9,293 bases of DNA from Desulfobacteraceae bacterium (GCA_027032655.1 JALVMZ010000582.1:1-9293); one strand, 5' to 3'. Positions 1-6,634 are shown, counted from the stretch's first letter. Made by a program: numbers and translations. Notes: generated by a model from the sequence alone, not told the origin.

Positions 1-96
1 GATTTTTTCCATATATTATATTATGTTCAATCATAATGATCATAATTTCCATAAGTTAGTATATTTCCTATCAATTAATCCGGATGAAAATTAAGG
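1..96. other. AT-rich upstream region, no gene seen
   Basis: This stretch is strongly AT-rich with no convincing coding frame. It contains the palindrome ATGATCAT (36-43), whose TGATCA core recurs in the trp promoter spacer at 107-112. It is probably intergenic sequence upstream of the trp promoter. Any upstream gene lies outside the window. Confidence 0.5.
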
Positions 97-125
97 TTGA
101 CATCATTGATCAATTATTTTATTAA
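97..125 (+). promoter_or_regulatory. Probable sigma70-type promoter of the trp leader-trpD transcript
   Basis: A perfect -35 box TTGACA (97-102) is followed by a 17-base spacer and TATTAA (120-125), which matches 4 of 6 bases of the -10 consensus. Transcription would start near 132, about 22 bases before the leader-peptide ATG. A 10-bp perfect palindrome, ATTGATCAAT (105-114), lies in the spacer and could be an operator. Position, spacing and the attenuator immediately downstream support the call; the exact start site is inferred. Confidence 0.72.
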
Positions 126-153
126 TTTTCGTAAATAAAAAATATAGGTTTCT

Positions 154-225
154 ATGATGACAGATTTATTTAACATAAATAGAAACTGGTGGTGGCCCGG
201 CTTCCTCTGGGGAGGTTGGGCCTGA
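154..225 (+). CDS. trpL: trp operon leader peptide (attenuator peptide)
   Basis: A 23-codon frame begins with two ATGs (154 and 157) and ends at TGA 223-225. It encodes five tryptophans: three in a row at 187-195, one at 208-210 and one at 217-219. Five Trp in 23 residues is far above chance and is the hallmark of trp leader peptides. A modest AGG (146-148) lies 5 bases before the first ATG. The Trp triplet sits at the 5' arm of a pause hairpin, with an intrinsic terminator about 25 bases past the stop codon. The peptide itself is expected to have no function. Its translation senses charged tRNA-Trp: stalling at the Trp triplet exposes downstream RNA for antitermination, while completion lets the terminator fold. 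The peptide is too short for ordinary gene finders. Which of the two ATGs is used cannot be decided. Confidence 0.9.
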   Translation: MMTDLFNINRNWWWPGFLWGGWA

Positions 226-276
226 GGGCTGATAATTCTTAGCTAATAGACCATGGGGCCTGCCTCCTCAGGCCCC
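194..276 (+). promoter_or_regulatory. trp attenuator: pause hairpin (1:2) and competing antiterminator pairings
   Basis: The 1:2 hairpin pairs 194-205 with 211-222 in 12 contiguous pairs (three are G-U) around a 5-base loop. Its 5' arm starts within the third Trp codon, so a ribosome stalled at 187-195 would cover it. The freed segment 2 (211-227) has two ways to block the terminator. GGAGG (211-215) pairs with CCTCC (263-267), and the pairing continues imperfectly into the terminator 5' arm (256-262). Alternatively GGGCCTGAGG (218-227) is perfectly complementary to 266-275 in the terminator loop and 3' arm. A ribosome at the leader stop (223-225) would instead mask segment 2 and allow termination. 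The base pairing is read directly from the sequence; the regulatory behaviour is inferred from classical trp attenuation. Confidence 0.82.
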
Positions 277-287
277 ATGGTTTTTTT
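250..287 (+). terminator. Intrinsic terminator of the trp attenuator (3:4 hairpin)
   Basis: Arm 251-262 and arm 269-280 form 12 uninterrupted Watson-Crick pairs around a 6-base loop (263-268), followed immediately by seven Ts (281-287). The A at 250 can also pair with the first T. This is a very strong rho-independent terminator. It lies between the leader peptide and trpD on the same strand, which fits attenuation rather than the end of a gene. Confidence 0.92.
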
Positions 288-293
288 GTTTAT

Positions 294-327
294 AAGGCCA
301 TGGGGAATTAAATCCCATGGCCTTTTT
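294..327 (+). terminator. Second terminator-like hairpin upstream of trpD
   Basis: Arm 294-304 pairs perfectly with 314-324 (11 bp, plus a G-U pair 305-313) around a 7-base loop, with a run of five Ts at 323-327. The arms carry the same CCATGGG core as the attenuator terminator, so the four arms can also pair crosswise: 273-280 with 298-305, and 251-257 with 314-320. It could be a second attenuation stage, a duplicated terminator, or a structure that alternates with the first. It ends about 18 bases before the trpD ribosome binding site. Confidence 0.72.
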
Positions 328-358
328 ATTTCGATAAAATTAAAAGGAGGTAAGGAAG

Positions 359-1438
359 ATGATAAAAGAAGCAATTTTTAAGGTTGTAAAAGGAGAGCAC
401 CTAACAGAGGATGAATCCTTCAGGGTAATGGAAGAGATACTCGATGGAAGGGCAACAGATGCCCAGATTGCGTCTTTTATTACTGCATTCAGGGTAAAAG
501 GAGAGACTGTTGATGAGATAACAGGATGTGCAAAGGCAATGCGTGCAAGGGCAAGGAAATTGAGCCTGAACAATAATCTTGTTAACATTGATAGAGATGA
601 AATCAATGTGGAGGATGAGACCATACTTGATACATGTGGAACAGGAGGGGATGGCACAAATACATTTAATGTTTCAACTGCAACAGCATTTGTTGCAGCA
701 GGTGCAGGCGTAAAGGTGGCAAAACACGGGAATCGGGCAGTTTCAAGCCTATGTGGTAGCGCAGATGTGCTCATGAATCTGGGTGTAAAACTTGATATAA
801 ACATAGAGAATGTTAAGAGATGTATTGAGGAGATTGGCATAGGATTCCTGTATGCCCCACTGTATCACAGTGCAATGAAACATGCAGCAGGCCCAAGACA
901 GGAGATAGGCATAAGAACCATATTTAATCTGCTTGGCCCTCTTACAAACCCTGCAGGTGCTACAGCTCAGGTCCTTGGGGTTTATGAAGCAGAGCTTACC
1001 AATAAGATGGCTCAGGTTCTTAGAAGACTGGGGACAAAAGAGGCCTATATTGTCCACGGGAGAGGAACATACGATGAGATAAGCATATGTGGTCCAACCG
1101 TGATATCACACCTTAAAGGTAACAATATAACAGACTTTGAGATAACACCTGAGGATTTTGGCTTCAGAAGAGCCAGACCAGAGGAAATAAAGGGAGGGAA
1201 TGCAAAGGAAAATGCCGGTATTATAAGAGGGATACTTAATGGAGAAAAGGGACCCAAAAGAGATATGGTGCTTTTGAACGCTTCAGCAGCATTTGTTGTT
1301 ACAGGTATTGTATCTGATATGAAGGAGGGGATTGAAAGGGCGGTGGAATCCATTGATTCGGGAAAGGCAAAAAACAAACTTGACCAATTGATACAGTTTA
1401 CCCAGAGTTGTCAGGACTTTGTTAGACAGGAGATTTAA
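359..1438 (+). CDS. trpD: Anthranilate phosphoribosyltransferase
   Basis: TrpD (EC 2.4.2.18) transfers the phosphoribosyl group of PRPP to anthranilate, the second committed step of cytosolic tryptophan synthesis. The 359-residue protein has the alpha-helical N-terminal domain (about 1-65). The glycine-rich PRPP site is CGTGGDGTNTFNVST (93-107), and KHGNRAVSS (122-130) and the GIRTIFNLLGPLTNPAG region (184-200) follow. It is slightly longer than the roughly 340 residues typical of the family because of a charged segment (about 70-88) before the PRPP loop. The ATG has a strong GGAGG (346-350) at 8 bases. The preceding Trp-rich leader and terminator indicate control by charged tRNA-Trp. No other trp gene is adjacent, because birA runs convergently and the two stop codons overlap. 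It is a stand-alone TrpD, not fused to a TrpG amidotransferase domain. Confidence 0.97.
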   Translation: MIKEAIFKVVKGEHLTEDESFRVMEEILDGRATDAQIASFITAFRVKGETVDEITGCAKAMRARARKLSLNNNLVNIDRDEINVEDETILDTCGTGGDGTNTFNVSTATAFVAAGAGVKVAKHGNRAVSSLCGSADVLMNLGVKLDINIENVKRCIEEIGIGFLYAPLYHSAMKHAAGPRQEIGIRTIFNLLGPLTNPAGATAQVLGVYEAELTNKMAQVLRRLGTKEAYIVHGRGTYDEISICGPTVISHLKGNNITDFEITPEDFGFRRARPEEIKGGNAKENAGIIRGILNGEKGPKRDMVLLNASAAFVVTGIVSDMKEGIERAVESIDSGKAKNKLDQLIQFTQSCQDFVRQEI

Positions 1439-2409
1439 TGAACATGTCTGAGGGATACATCTCCTGATATAACGCTCCTCCTGGTGCCATCGGATAGCTG
1501 CACTATGAGTGCGCCCTGGGGGTCAATGTCCAGGGCGGTTCCTTCAAATGAAGGTTCTCCAGGACTTTTAATGATTACCCTTGCTCCAATGGTGTTGCTA
1601 AGGCTTATCCATTCTTCCCTGATGGGAGTGAATCCATTGGCCAGGAAGTTATCGTAATATTTCTCAAGCTCATTCAAGATTGATTGAAATAGCTTCAGTC
1701 TTGGAATCTTCTTTCCTGATTCAATGGAAATAGAGGTGGCCGTATCTTTCAATTCTTCAGGTATCAACTCCTTCGGTGTATTTACATTTAATCCCACCCC
1801 CACAATCATATAATTAATCAGGTCCAGTTCTGATGCTGATTCAACAAGTATACCTCCTGTTTTTCTATTGTTCACCATGATGTCATTAGGCCATTTTATA
1901 CGAACATCAAGAGATGTGGATTCCCTTATGGCTGATGCAACCGCCACTGATGTAACCAGAGGTATCTTGATGGCATCTGATGGAATAATTCGGGGTCTTA
2001 ATATCAGAGAGAAGTATATGCCGGAGCGGGGGGGTGAGAACCATTTCCTTCCCATCCTTCCTCTGCCCGATGTCTGTGTTTCAGCAACAACAACAGCTCC
2101 TTCCTTCTCTCCATCTAAGGCAAGTTTTTTTGCAATCTCCTGGGTTGATGATGTCTCCCTGTAATATATTATCTTCCTGCCAAATCTCTCTGTTTCAAGT
2201 CCTTGATAGACCTCTTCAGGGATAAGAAGGTCAGGCGAAGATACAAGGGTATAGCCCTTTCTGGGAGATGATATGATAACATATCCCATATCTCTCAGGT
2301 TATTAATATGCTTCCATATTGCGCTTCTTGATATGCCGAGTCTTCTTCCAAGCTCTTCTCCTGATATGGTCCTTTCCTGTTTAAATATTTTAAGTATTCG
2401 GTCGCGCAT
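1435..2409 (-). CDS. birA: Biotin-[acetyl-CoA carboxylase] ligase with N-terminal repressor domain
   Basis: BirA (EC 6.3.4.15) activates biotin with ATP to biotinyl-AMP and attaches it to the lysine of biotin-dependent enzymes such as the AccB carrier protein. The 324-residue protein has all three expected parts. A winged helix-turn-helix covers about 1-57 (SGEELGRRLGISRSAIWKHI). The catalytic domain has TSSTQEIAK (86-94), the biotinyl-AMP loop GRGRMGRKW (115-123), KWPND (172-176) and GVGLNVN (204-210). A small C-terminal beta domain follows from about 275. The winged helix places it in the group able to repress biotin genes, although no biotin gene or paired BirA site is seen here. It is the last gene of the kdnB-kdnA-nadE-birA run. 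Its ATG follows the nadE stop by 3 bases in the same frame, so no earlier start is possible. AAGG sits only 1 base before the ATG and a G-rich run lies about 15 bases away, so translation may be coupled to nadE. Confidence 0.95.
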   Translation of the reverse strand: MRDRILKIFKQERTISGEELGRRLGISRSAIWKHINNLRDMGYVIISSPRKGYTLVSSPDLLIPEEVYQGLETERFGRKIIYYRETSSTQEIAKKLALDGEKEGAVVVAETQTSGRGRMGRKWFSPPRSGIYFSLILRPRIIPSDAIKIPLVTSVAVASAIRESTSLDVRIKWPNDIMVNNRKTGGILVESASELDLINYMIVGVGLNVNTPKELIPEELKDTATSISIESGKKIPRLKLFQSILNELEKYYDNFLANGFTPIREEWISLSNTIGARVIIKSPGEPSFEGTALDIDPQGALIVQLSDGTRRSVISGDVSLRHVH

Positions 2410-2412
2410 ACC

Positions 2413-4053
2413 TTATATGGGATCGCCCCCCCTTGCTATGGGATAACGCCTTCCGTAACCGAATGCCTTTGTGGTTATCTTAAGTCCTGGTGGTGCCTGT
2501 CGTCTTTTGTATTCATTTCTTACCAGTCGCACCATAACATCCTTTACTATTTCGGGTGCAATACCCATATTCACAATTTCTTCGTATGCCATGTTTTTTA
2601 CCACAGATGCCTCTATTATCTTATCCAGGATATCATACGGGGGCAGGGTATCCTGGTCCTTCTGGTCAGGTTTTAATTCCGCAGAAGGAGGCTTGATCAG
2701 GACATTTTCAGGGATTATCTCTTTTTCCCTGTTTATATATCTTGCAAGTCTGTAGCACATGGTCTTGGGGATATCAGAGATGACCGCAAGCCCCCCGCTT
2801 AAATCCCCATAAAGGGTGCAGTATCCAACAGCCAGTTCGGACTTATTTCCTGTGGTAAGAAGTAGTGAGCCCATCTTGTTGGATATTGCCATCAGGATAT
2901 TACCCCTTATTCGTGCCTGGATGTTCTCCTCTGTTTCATCTTCTTCATAACCTTTAAACACATCTCTCAGGGCATTAAGATAACTGCTGAATATTTCATC
3001 TATGGGTATTTCAATGAATTTGATTCCAAGATTTTCTGCAAGCTCCTTTGCATCCTTCCTGCTCATGGGAGAGGTATATCTCGAAGGCATACTCACCCCG
3101 AGAACCTTATCAGGGCCAAGTGCCATTTTTGCAATTACTGCCACTAAGGATGAATCAATTCCACCACTCAGTCCAACCAGGACATCCTTGAACCCGCATT
3201 TGATAACATAGTCCTTTGTCCCCAGCACAAGTGCCCTGAGTATGGATTCTTCCTCCTGTGGCCAGGGATTGGTGATAGGGGCATAGGCTTTATTCATATC
3301 CCACACAAGGAAGTCCTCTTCAAATTCCTTTCCCAGCAGTATCAGATCACCTTTTCTGTCAATTACCATACTTGAGCCATCAAATATGAGGTCATCATTA
3401 CCTCCCACCTGGTTGCAGTATATACAGGGGATTCTATATCTTCTGAATATGTTTCTTAATATCTCCATCCGCAATTGACCTTTACCAATGGAATAGGGGG
3501 AGGCTGATATGTTTACCAGAACATCAATCCGTTCTTTTATTAATTCTTCTACGGGGTCTATGTCATATTTAGGAATTCCTTCATGGTCTATAAAATTCCA
3601 TATGTCCTCACATATGGTTACACCAAATCTTATGCCTTCAAGCTCAAATACGAGACTCTTATCTGCTGGTTCAAAGTATCTTGTCTCATCAAATACATCA
3701 TAGGTGGGAAGCAGTCTTTTCCCACCTTTTTCAATCACTCTGCCATCCTTAATCAGGGCCACTGAATTTATGAGTCTTTTACCTGTTGGTTTCCTGTTAA
3801 AGTCAACATATCCCACAAGAACATGGATTCCACCGGTATGTTCTGCTATTCTCTTAAGTATTTTAAGGTTCTTTTCCGTAAAAGAGTGCTTTTCAAGCAG
3901 GTCCTTTGGCGGATATCCCACTGTTGCAAGCTCAGGTAATATAGCAAGGGAACAGCCTTCCTCTTTTGCCCTTTTAATGGATTTAATAATAAGAGAGTAG
4001 TTGTATTCCAGGTGGGCTATTATGGGATTTATCTGGCATATGGCTATCTTCAT
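2413..4053 (-). CDS. nadE: Glutamine-dependent NAD+ synthetase
   Basis: NadE (EC 6.3.5.1) makes NAD+ from nicotinic acid adenine dinucleotide, ATP and glutamine in the last step of NAD biosynthesis. The 546-residue protein is the two-domain form. The N-terminal nitrilase-type glutaminase (about 1-260) shows the expected catalytic triad: Glu41 in LPELATVGYPP, Lys112 in KGGKRLLP and Cys148 in VTICEDIW. The C-terminal ATP pyrophosphatase-type synthetase (about 265-546) has the P-loop SGGIDSS (296-302) and TTGNKSE (400-406). Ammonia released in the first domain is channelled to the second in this family. The length is normal for the bacterial two-domain enzyme and nothing looks broken. The start MKIAICQINP matches the usual family start. 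AAAAGG (4065-4070) overlaps the kdnA stop codon about 11 bases before the ATG, which suggests coupling within the operon. Confidence 0.96.
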   Translation of the reverse strand: MKIAICQINPIIAHLEYNYSLIIKSIKRAKEEGCSLAILPELATVGYPPKDLLEKHSFTEKNLKILKRIAEHTGGIHVLVGYVDFNRKPTGKRLINSVALIKDGRVIEKGGKRLLPTYDVFDETRYFEPADKSLVFELEGIRFGVTICEDIWNFIDHEGIPKYDIDPVEELIKERIDVLVNISASPYSIGKGQLRMEILRNIFRRYRIPCIYCNQVGGNDDLIFDGSSMVIDRKGDLILLGKEFEEDFLVWDMNKAYAPITNPWPQEEESILRALVLGTKDYVIKCGFKDVLVGLSGGIDSSLVAVIAKMALGPDKVLGVSMPSRYTSPMSRKDAKELAENLGIKFIEIPIDEIFSSYLNALRDVFKGYEEDETEENIQARIRGNILMAISNKMGSLLLTTGNKSELAVGYCTLYGDLSGGLAVISDIPKTMCYRLARYINREKEIIPENVLIKPPSAELKPDQKDQDTLPPYDILDKIIEASVVKNMAYEEIVNMGIAPEIVKDVMVRLVRNEYKRRQAPPGLKITTKAFGYGRRYPIARGGDPI

Positions 4054-4068
4054 TCAGACTCAAACCTT

Positions 4069-5271
4069 TTAAAGAACCTTTGATGCCTTTTCAAATGCCT
4101 TGATAAAAGAAGGTATCTGATCGTCCATAAAAATATTTATTGGAATTGAAAGACTTCTGGATAGAATATCAGCGGTTTTTGGAAGTGCATCAGGTTTAAA
4201 TGAACATCTAATGTTCCCCCTTTCATCCCTGAACGGATATCCACTTCTAAATACTGTTTTCCCCTCAAGGAGATGTTCCCACTGGGCATAATAGTGCCAG
4301 TAATTCTCATACCAGTTTATGGCACCTGCGCCTTCCTCCTGAAGAACGATGTTGAATGCCTTTGCCTTTTCCTGTGTGGGTAAGAAGAACATAAGAAATG
4401 TGGCACTATCTCCTTCAGGGTCAGGAAGGTGTCTGAATGTTATTCCATCTATTTTTTGAAGGGCCTCTTTCAGCCTTGCCTTGTTCTGCCTCTGTCTTGG
4501 AAGTATGATGGATTGAAGCTTCTCTAACTGGGCAAGTCCCAGAGCACCCTGAAGTTCCATCATACGATAGTTAAATCCCATAAAATTCCTCTTTTCAAGC
4601 CCCCTGGGGAGCTCCGGGTTATGGTCATGACCATGATCATGATACTCAGATGCCCTGATGTAAAGTTCATGGTCATCTGTTACAATCATACCGCCTTCAC
4701 CTGTTGTTATGGTCTTAACAGAGTCAAAGGAAAATGTCCCCATTGCCCCAAATGTGCCCAGATATTTCCCTTTCAGGCTGGCACCACATGCCTGTGCAGT
4801 ATCTTCAATAACGGGTATCTTGTGTTTGTTTGCAATATAGATTATCCTATCTATCCGTGCCTGTCCCCCGCACATGTGAACAGGAATGATTGCCCTTGTG
4901 CGGGGGGTAATCTTTGCTTCAAGGTCATCCGGGTCAAGGCAAAAGGTATCATCTATCTCTCCAAATACAGGCACAGCACCTGTATCAAATATGGCCTCCC
5001 ATGTGGCAACAAATGTAAAACCCTGTGTTATAACCTCATCTCCGGGTCCAACCCCGAGGGCTGAAAGGGCACATTTAAGCGCAGCAGTGCCTGAAGATAC
5101 GGCAAGCGAATATTTTGAACCACAGAACTGTGCAAACCTGTTTTCAAACTCCCGAACCTTGTAAATCCCCTTTCTCTGGGAGTCAAATTCATATCTGAAA
5201 AGCACTCCCCTTGATAGCACATCTAGAATCTCTTTTTTCTCCTCCTCACCAATTAATTCAAAACCTGGCAT
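4069..5271 (-). CDS. kdnA: 8-amino-3,8-dideoxy-manno-octulosonate transaminase (KdnA-like DegT/DnrJ/EryC1/StrS aminotransferase)
   Basis: The predicted reaction (EC 2.6.1.109) transfers an amino group from glutamate to C8 of 8-dehydro-Kdo, using PLP in the cytosol, to give Kdo8N. The 400-residue protein is a complete DegT-type sugar aminotransferase. SSGTAAL (59-65) binds the PLP phosphate, Asp157 lies in IEDTAQACGAS, and Lys186 in FSFDSVKTITTGEGG is the expected Schiff-base lysine. GFNYRM is at 232-237. The start MPGFELIGEEEKKE, the EYHDHGHDH stretch (209-217), GDSATFLMFFLPT (287-299) and the NYWHYYAQWEHL region (323-334) resemble Shewanella KdnA as I remember it. Directly upstream, 21 bases away, is a KdnB-like gene, the known pathway partner. 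AGGAG (5279-5283) lies 7 bases before the ATG. An aminotransferase for another 8- or 9-carbon sugar is the main alternative. Confidence 0.86.
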   Translation of the reverse strand: MPGFELIGEEEKKEILDVLSRGVLFRYEFDSQRKGIYKVREFENRFAQFCGSKYSLAVSSGTAALKCALSALGVGPGDEVITQGFTFVATWEAIFDTGAVPVFGEIDDTFCLDPDDLEAKITPRTRAIIPVHMCGGQARIDRIIYIANKHKIPVIEDTAQACGASLKGKYLGTFGAMGTFSFDSVKTITTGEGGMIVTDDHELYIRASEYHDHGHDHNPELPRGLEKRNFMGFNYRMMELQGALGLAQLEKLQSIILPRQRQNKARLKEALQKIDGITFRHLPDPEGDSATFLMFFLPTQEKAKAFNIVLQEEGAGAINWYENYWHYYAQWEHLLEGKTVFRSGYPFRDERGNIRCSFKPDALPKTADILSRSLSIPINIFMDDQIPSFIKAFEKASKVL

Positions 5272-5292
5272 AACATAACTCCTTTCTTTTTT

Positions 5293-6438
5293 TCACATGC
5301 CTTCAAATGCATCCTCATATATCCTTTTAATGGAATCTATGTCCACTGGCCTTGGATTGTTCTTTATTGGTCTTTCAACCAGTATAGCAGCCTCTGCCAT
5401 CTTATCAATATCCTCCCTCGGCACCTCTAACTCATTAAGTGTGCACGGAAGCCTGAGTTCTTTTATAAGATTAAAGATATATTCAGGCAGTCTTTCAACG
5501 GAGTTATTAATTCCCATTGCACCTGCAATCTTTGAAAACTTCTCTTCACTGGATTTAAGGTTGTATCTTACCACATAGGGGAGCATAACGGAATTTGCTA
5601 TACCATGGGGAATGTCAAAGAAAGCGCCAAGGGGATATGCAAGGGCATGAACTGCTCCCACTCCTGCCATTGCAAGGCCAAGTCCTGCCATATAACTTCC
5701 CTTCAACATCTCTTCTCTTGTGTGGATATCATCTCCATTCCTGAAGGCATCAATTATATTCTTTACAATCAGTTCTATTGCCTTAAAGGAGATGATTTCT
5801 GATAGGAAATTTGCCTTCAGTGAAGTGTATGACTCTATTGCATGGGTAAGGGCATCCATCCCGGTGTATGCGGTTACATCCGGCGGGAGGCCGATCGTGA
5901 GTTCCGGGTCGAGCACAGCAACAGTGGGATACAGATATCTTGAATTTATCCCGCCCTTCTTTTTTCTTTCCCTCATGGTGAATACCGCAGTAAATGTTAC
6001 TTCACTTCCTGTCCCTGCAGTGGTTGGGACCATTATGGTTGGGAGTCCCGGGTTTTTTACCAGATCAAGCCCGATGTAGTCCTCTGCCTTTCCAGTATTT
6101 GTGGCAAGGACGCCAATTGCCTTGCCCACATCCAGTGTGCTTCCACCACCAACCGCCAGGATACAGTCCACACCCTTCTGCCTTGCAATTTCAGCACCCC
6201 TGTCTGCAAGCTCAGGGGATGGTTCAGGTGTTATTTCAGGATATATGTGCGTTTCTATTCCTGTGCTGTCCAAGGATTCTTTTATTTTAAAAAAGACCTT
6301 GGTATTGAACAGTCCCTTATCAATTACAAAAAGGGCTGATTTTGCTTTAAGCAGAGAGCACTCCTCACCTATGGTGTTTACAGCACCTCTGCCAAAGATT
6401 GTTCTCTTTACGCCTTCAATGGCTATTAAGTTATCCAT
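5293..6438 (-). CDS. kdnB: 3-deoxy-D-manno-octulosonate 8-oxidase (KdnB-like iron-dependent alcohol dehydrogenase)
   Basis: The predicted role is oxidation of the C8 hydroxyl of Kdo to an aldehyde, the substrate of KdnA (EC 1.1.3.48 for the Shewanella enzyme). The 381-residue protein is a full-length group III, iron-type alcohol dehydrogenase. Its N-terminal dinucleotide-binding domain carries GGGSTLDVGKA (97-107) and PTTAGTGSE (138-146). The C-terminal helical domain holds the expected metal ligands Asp195 and His199 (GMDALTHAIE), His264 (GAVHALAYPLG) and His278 (IPHGIANS). The family alone does not define the substrate; the neighbouring KdnA-like gene does. It is the first gene of the minus-strand operon, with AAGGAG (6449-6454) 10 bases before the ATG, and it faces ftsH divergently. 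A general alcohol dehydrogenase or a different sugar oxidase is the alternative. Confidence 0.82.
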   Translation of the reverse strand: MDNLIAIEGVKRTIFGRGAVNTIGEECSLLKAKSALFVIDKGLFNTKVFFKIKESLDSTGIETHIYPEITPEPSPELADRGAEIARQKGVDCILAVGGGSTLDVGKAIGVLATNTGKAEDYIGLDLVKNPGLPTIMVPTTAGTGSEVTFTAVFTMRERKKKGGINSRYLYPTVAVLDPELTIGLPPDVTAYTGMDALTHAIESYTSLKANFLSEIISFKAIELIVKNIIDAFRNGDDIHTREEMLKGSYMAGLGLAMAGVGAVHALAYPLGAFFDIPHGIANSVMLPYVVRYNLKSSEEKFSKIAGAMGINNSVERLPEYIFNLIKELRLPCTLNELEVPREDIDKMAEAAILVERPIKNNPRPVDIDSIKRIYEDAFEGM

Positions 6439-6500
6439 ATTATTAAAACTCCTTCAGTTTTTTAATGGATTAACCCAATACTTAAAATATATCAATAAAA

Positions 6501-6528
6501 ATGTTAATAAATTATGTGAGCTTTGCAA
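6501..6528 (-). promoter_or_regulatory. Weak candidate promoter for the kdnB-kdnA-nadE-birA operon
   Basis: On the minus strand TTGCAA (6523-6528) and TAACAT (6501-6506) are separated by 16 bases, each matching 4 of 6 consensus bases. The start would fall near 6494, about 55 bases before the kdnB ATG. The region is AT-rich, so such matches are easy to find. A promoter must lie in 6439-6698, but this exact site is uncertain. Confidence 0.25.
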
Positions 6529-6634
6529 AAATGATTCATATCCCGTTTGTGACAGATAAGGTAATTCCAGATATACATTTAATTGAGTTTTGCACAGCTC
6601 TCATTACGAGAAGAGAGGCATATCAAAAAATACT

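Noticed and set aside
277..358. T-box or trp-binding riboswitch-like element before trpD
   Set aside because: No T-box consensus was seen, and the Trp-rich leader peptide with its hairpins explains the region more simply.
1512..1537. 8-bp perfect GC-rich hairpin just downstream of trpD, inside birA
   Set aside because: It pairs 1512-1519 with 1530-1537 but has no T-run after it and lies in conserved birA coding sequence, so it is not supported as a terminator.
4621..4640. 14-bp perfect palindrome (4621-4634) overlapping a second short one
   Set aside because: It lies inside kdnA and follows from the alternating His and Asp codons of the HDHGHDH stretch; no independent regulatory role is needed.
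6460..6480. GGTTAA-like half site upstream of kdnB as a BirA operator
   Set aside because: BirA sites need two inverted half sites about 14-16 bases apart; no partner was found and no biotin synthesis gene is present.
6599..6611. TCTC/GAGA short hairpin upstream of ftsH
   Set aside because: Only four base pairs, with no flanking signal; expected by chance.
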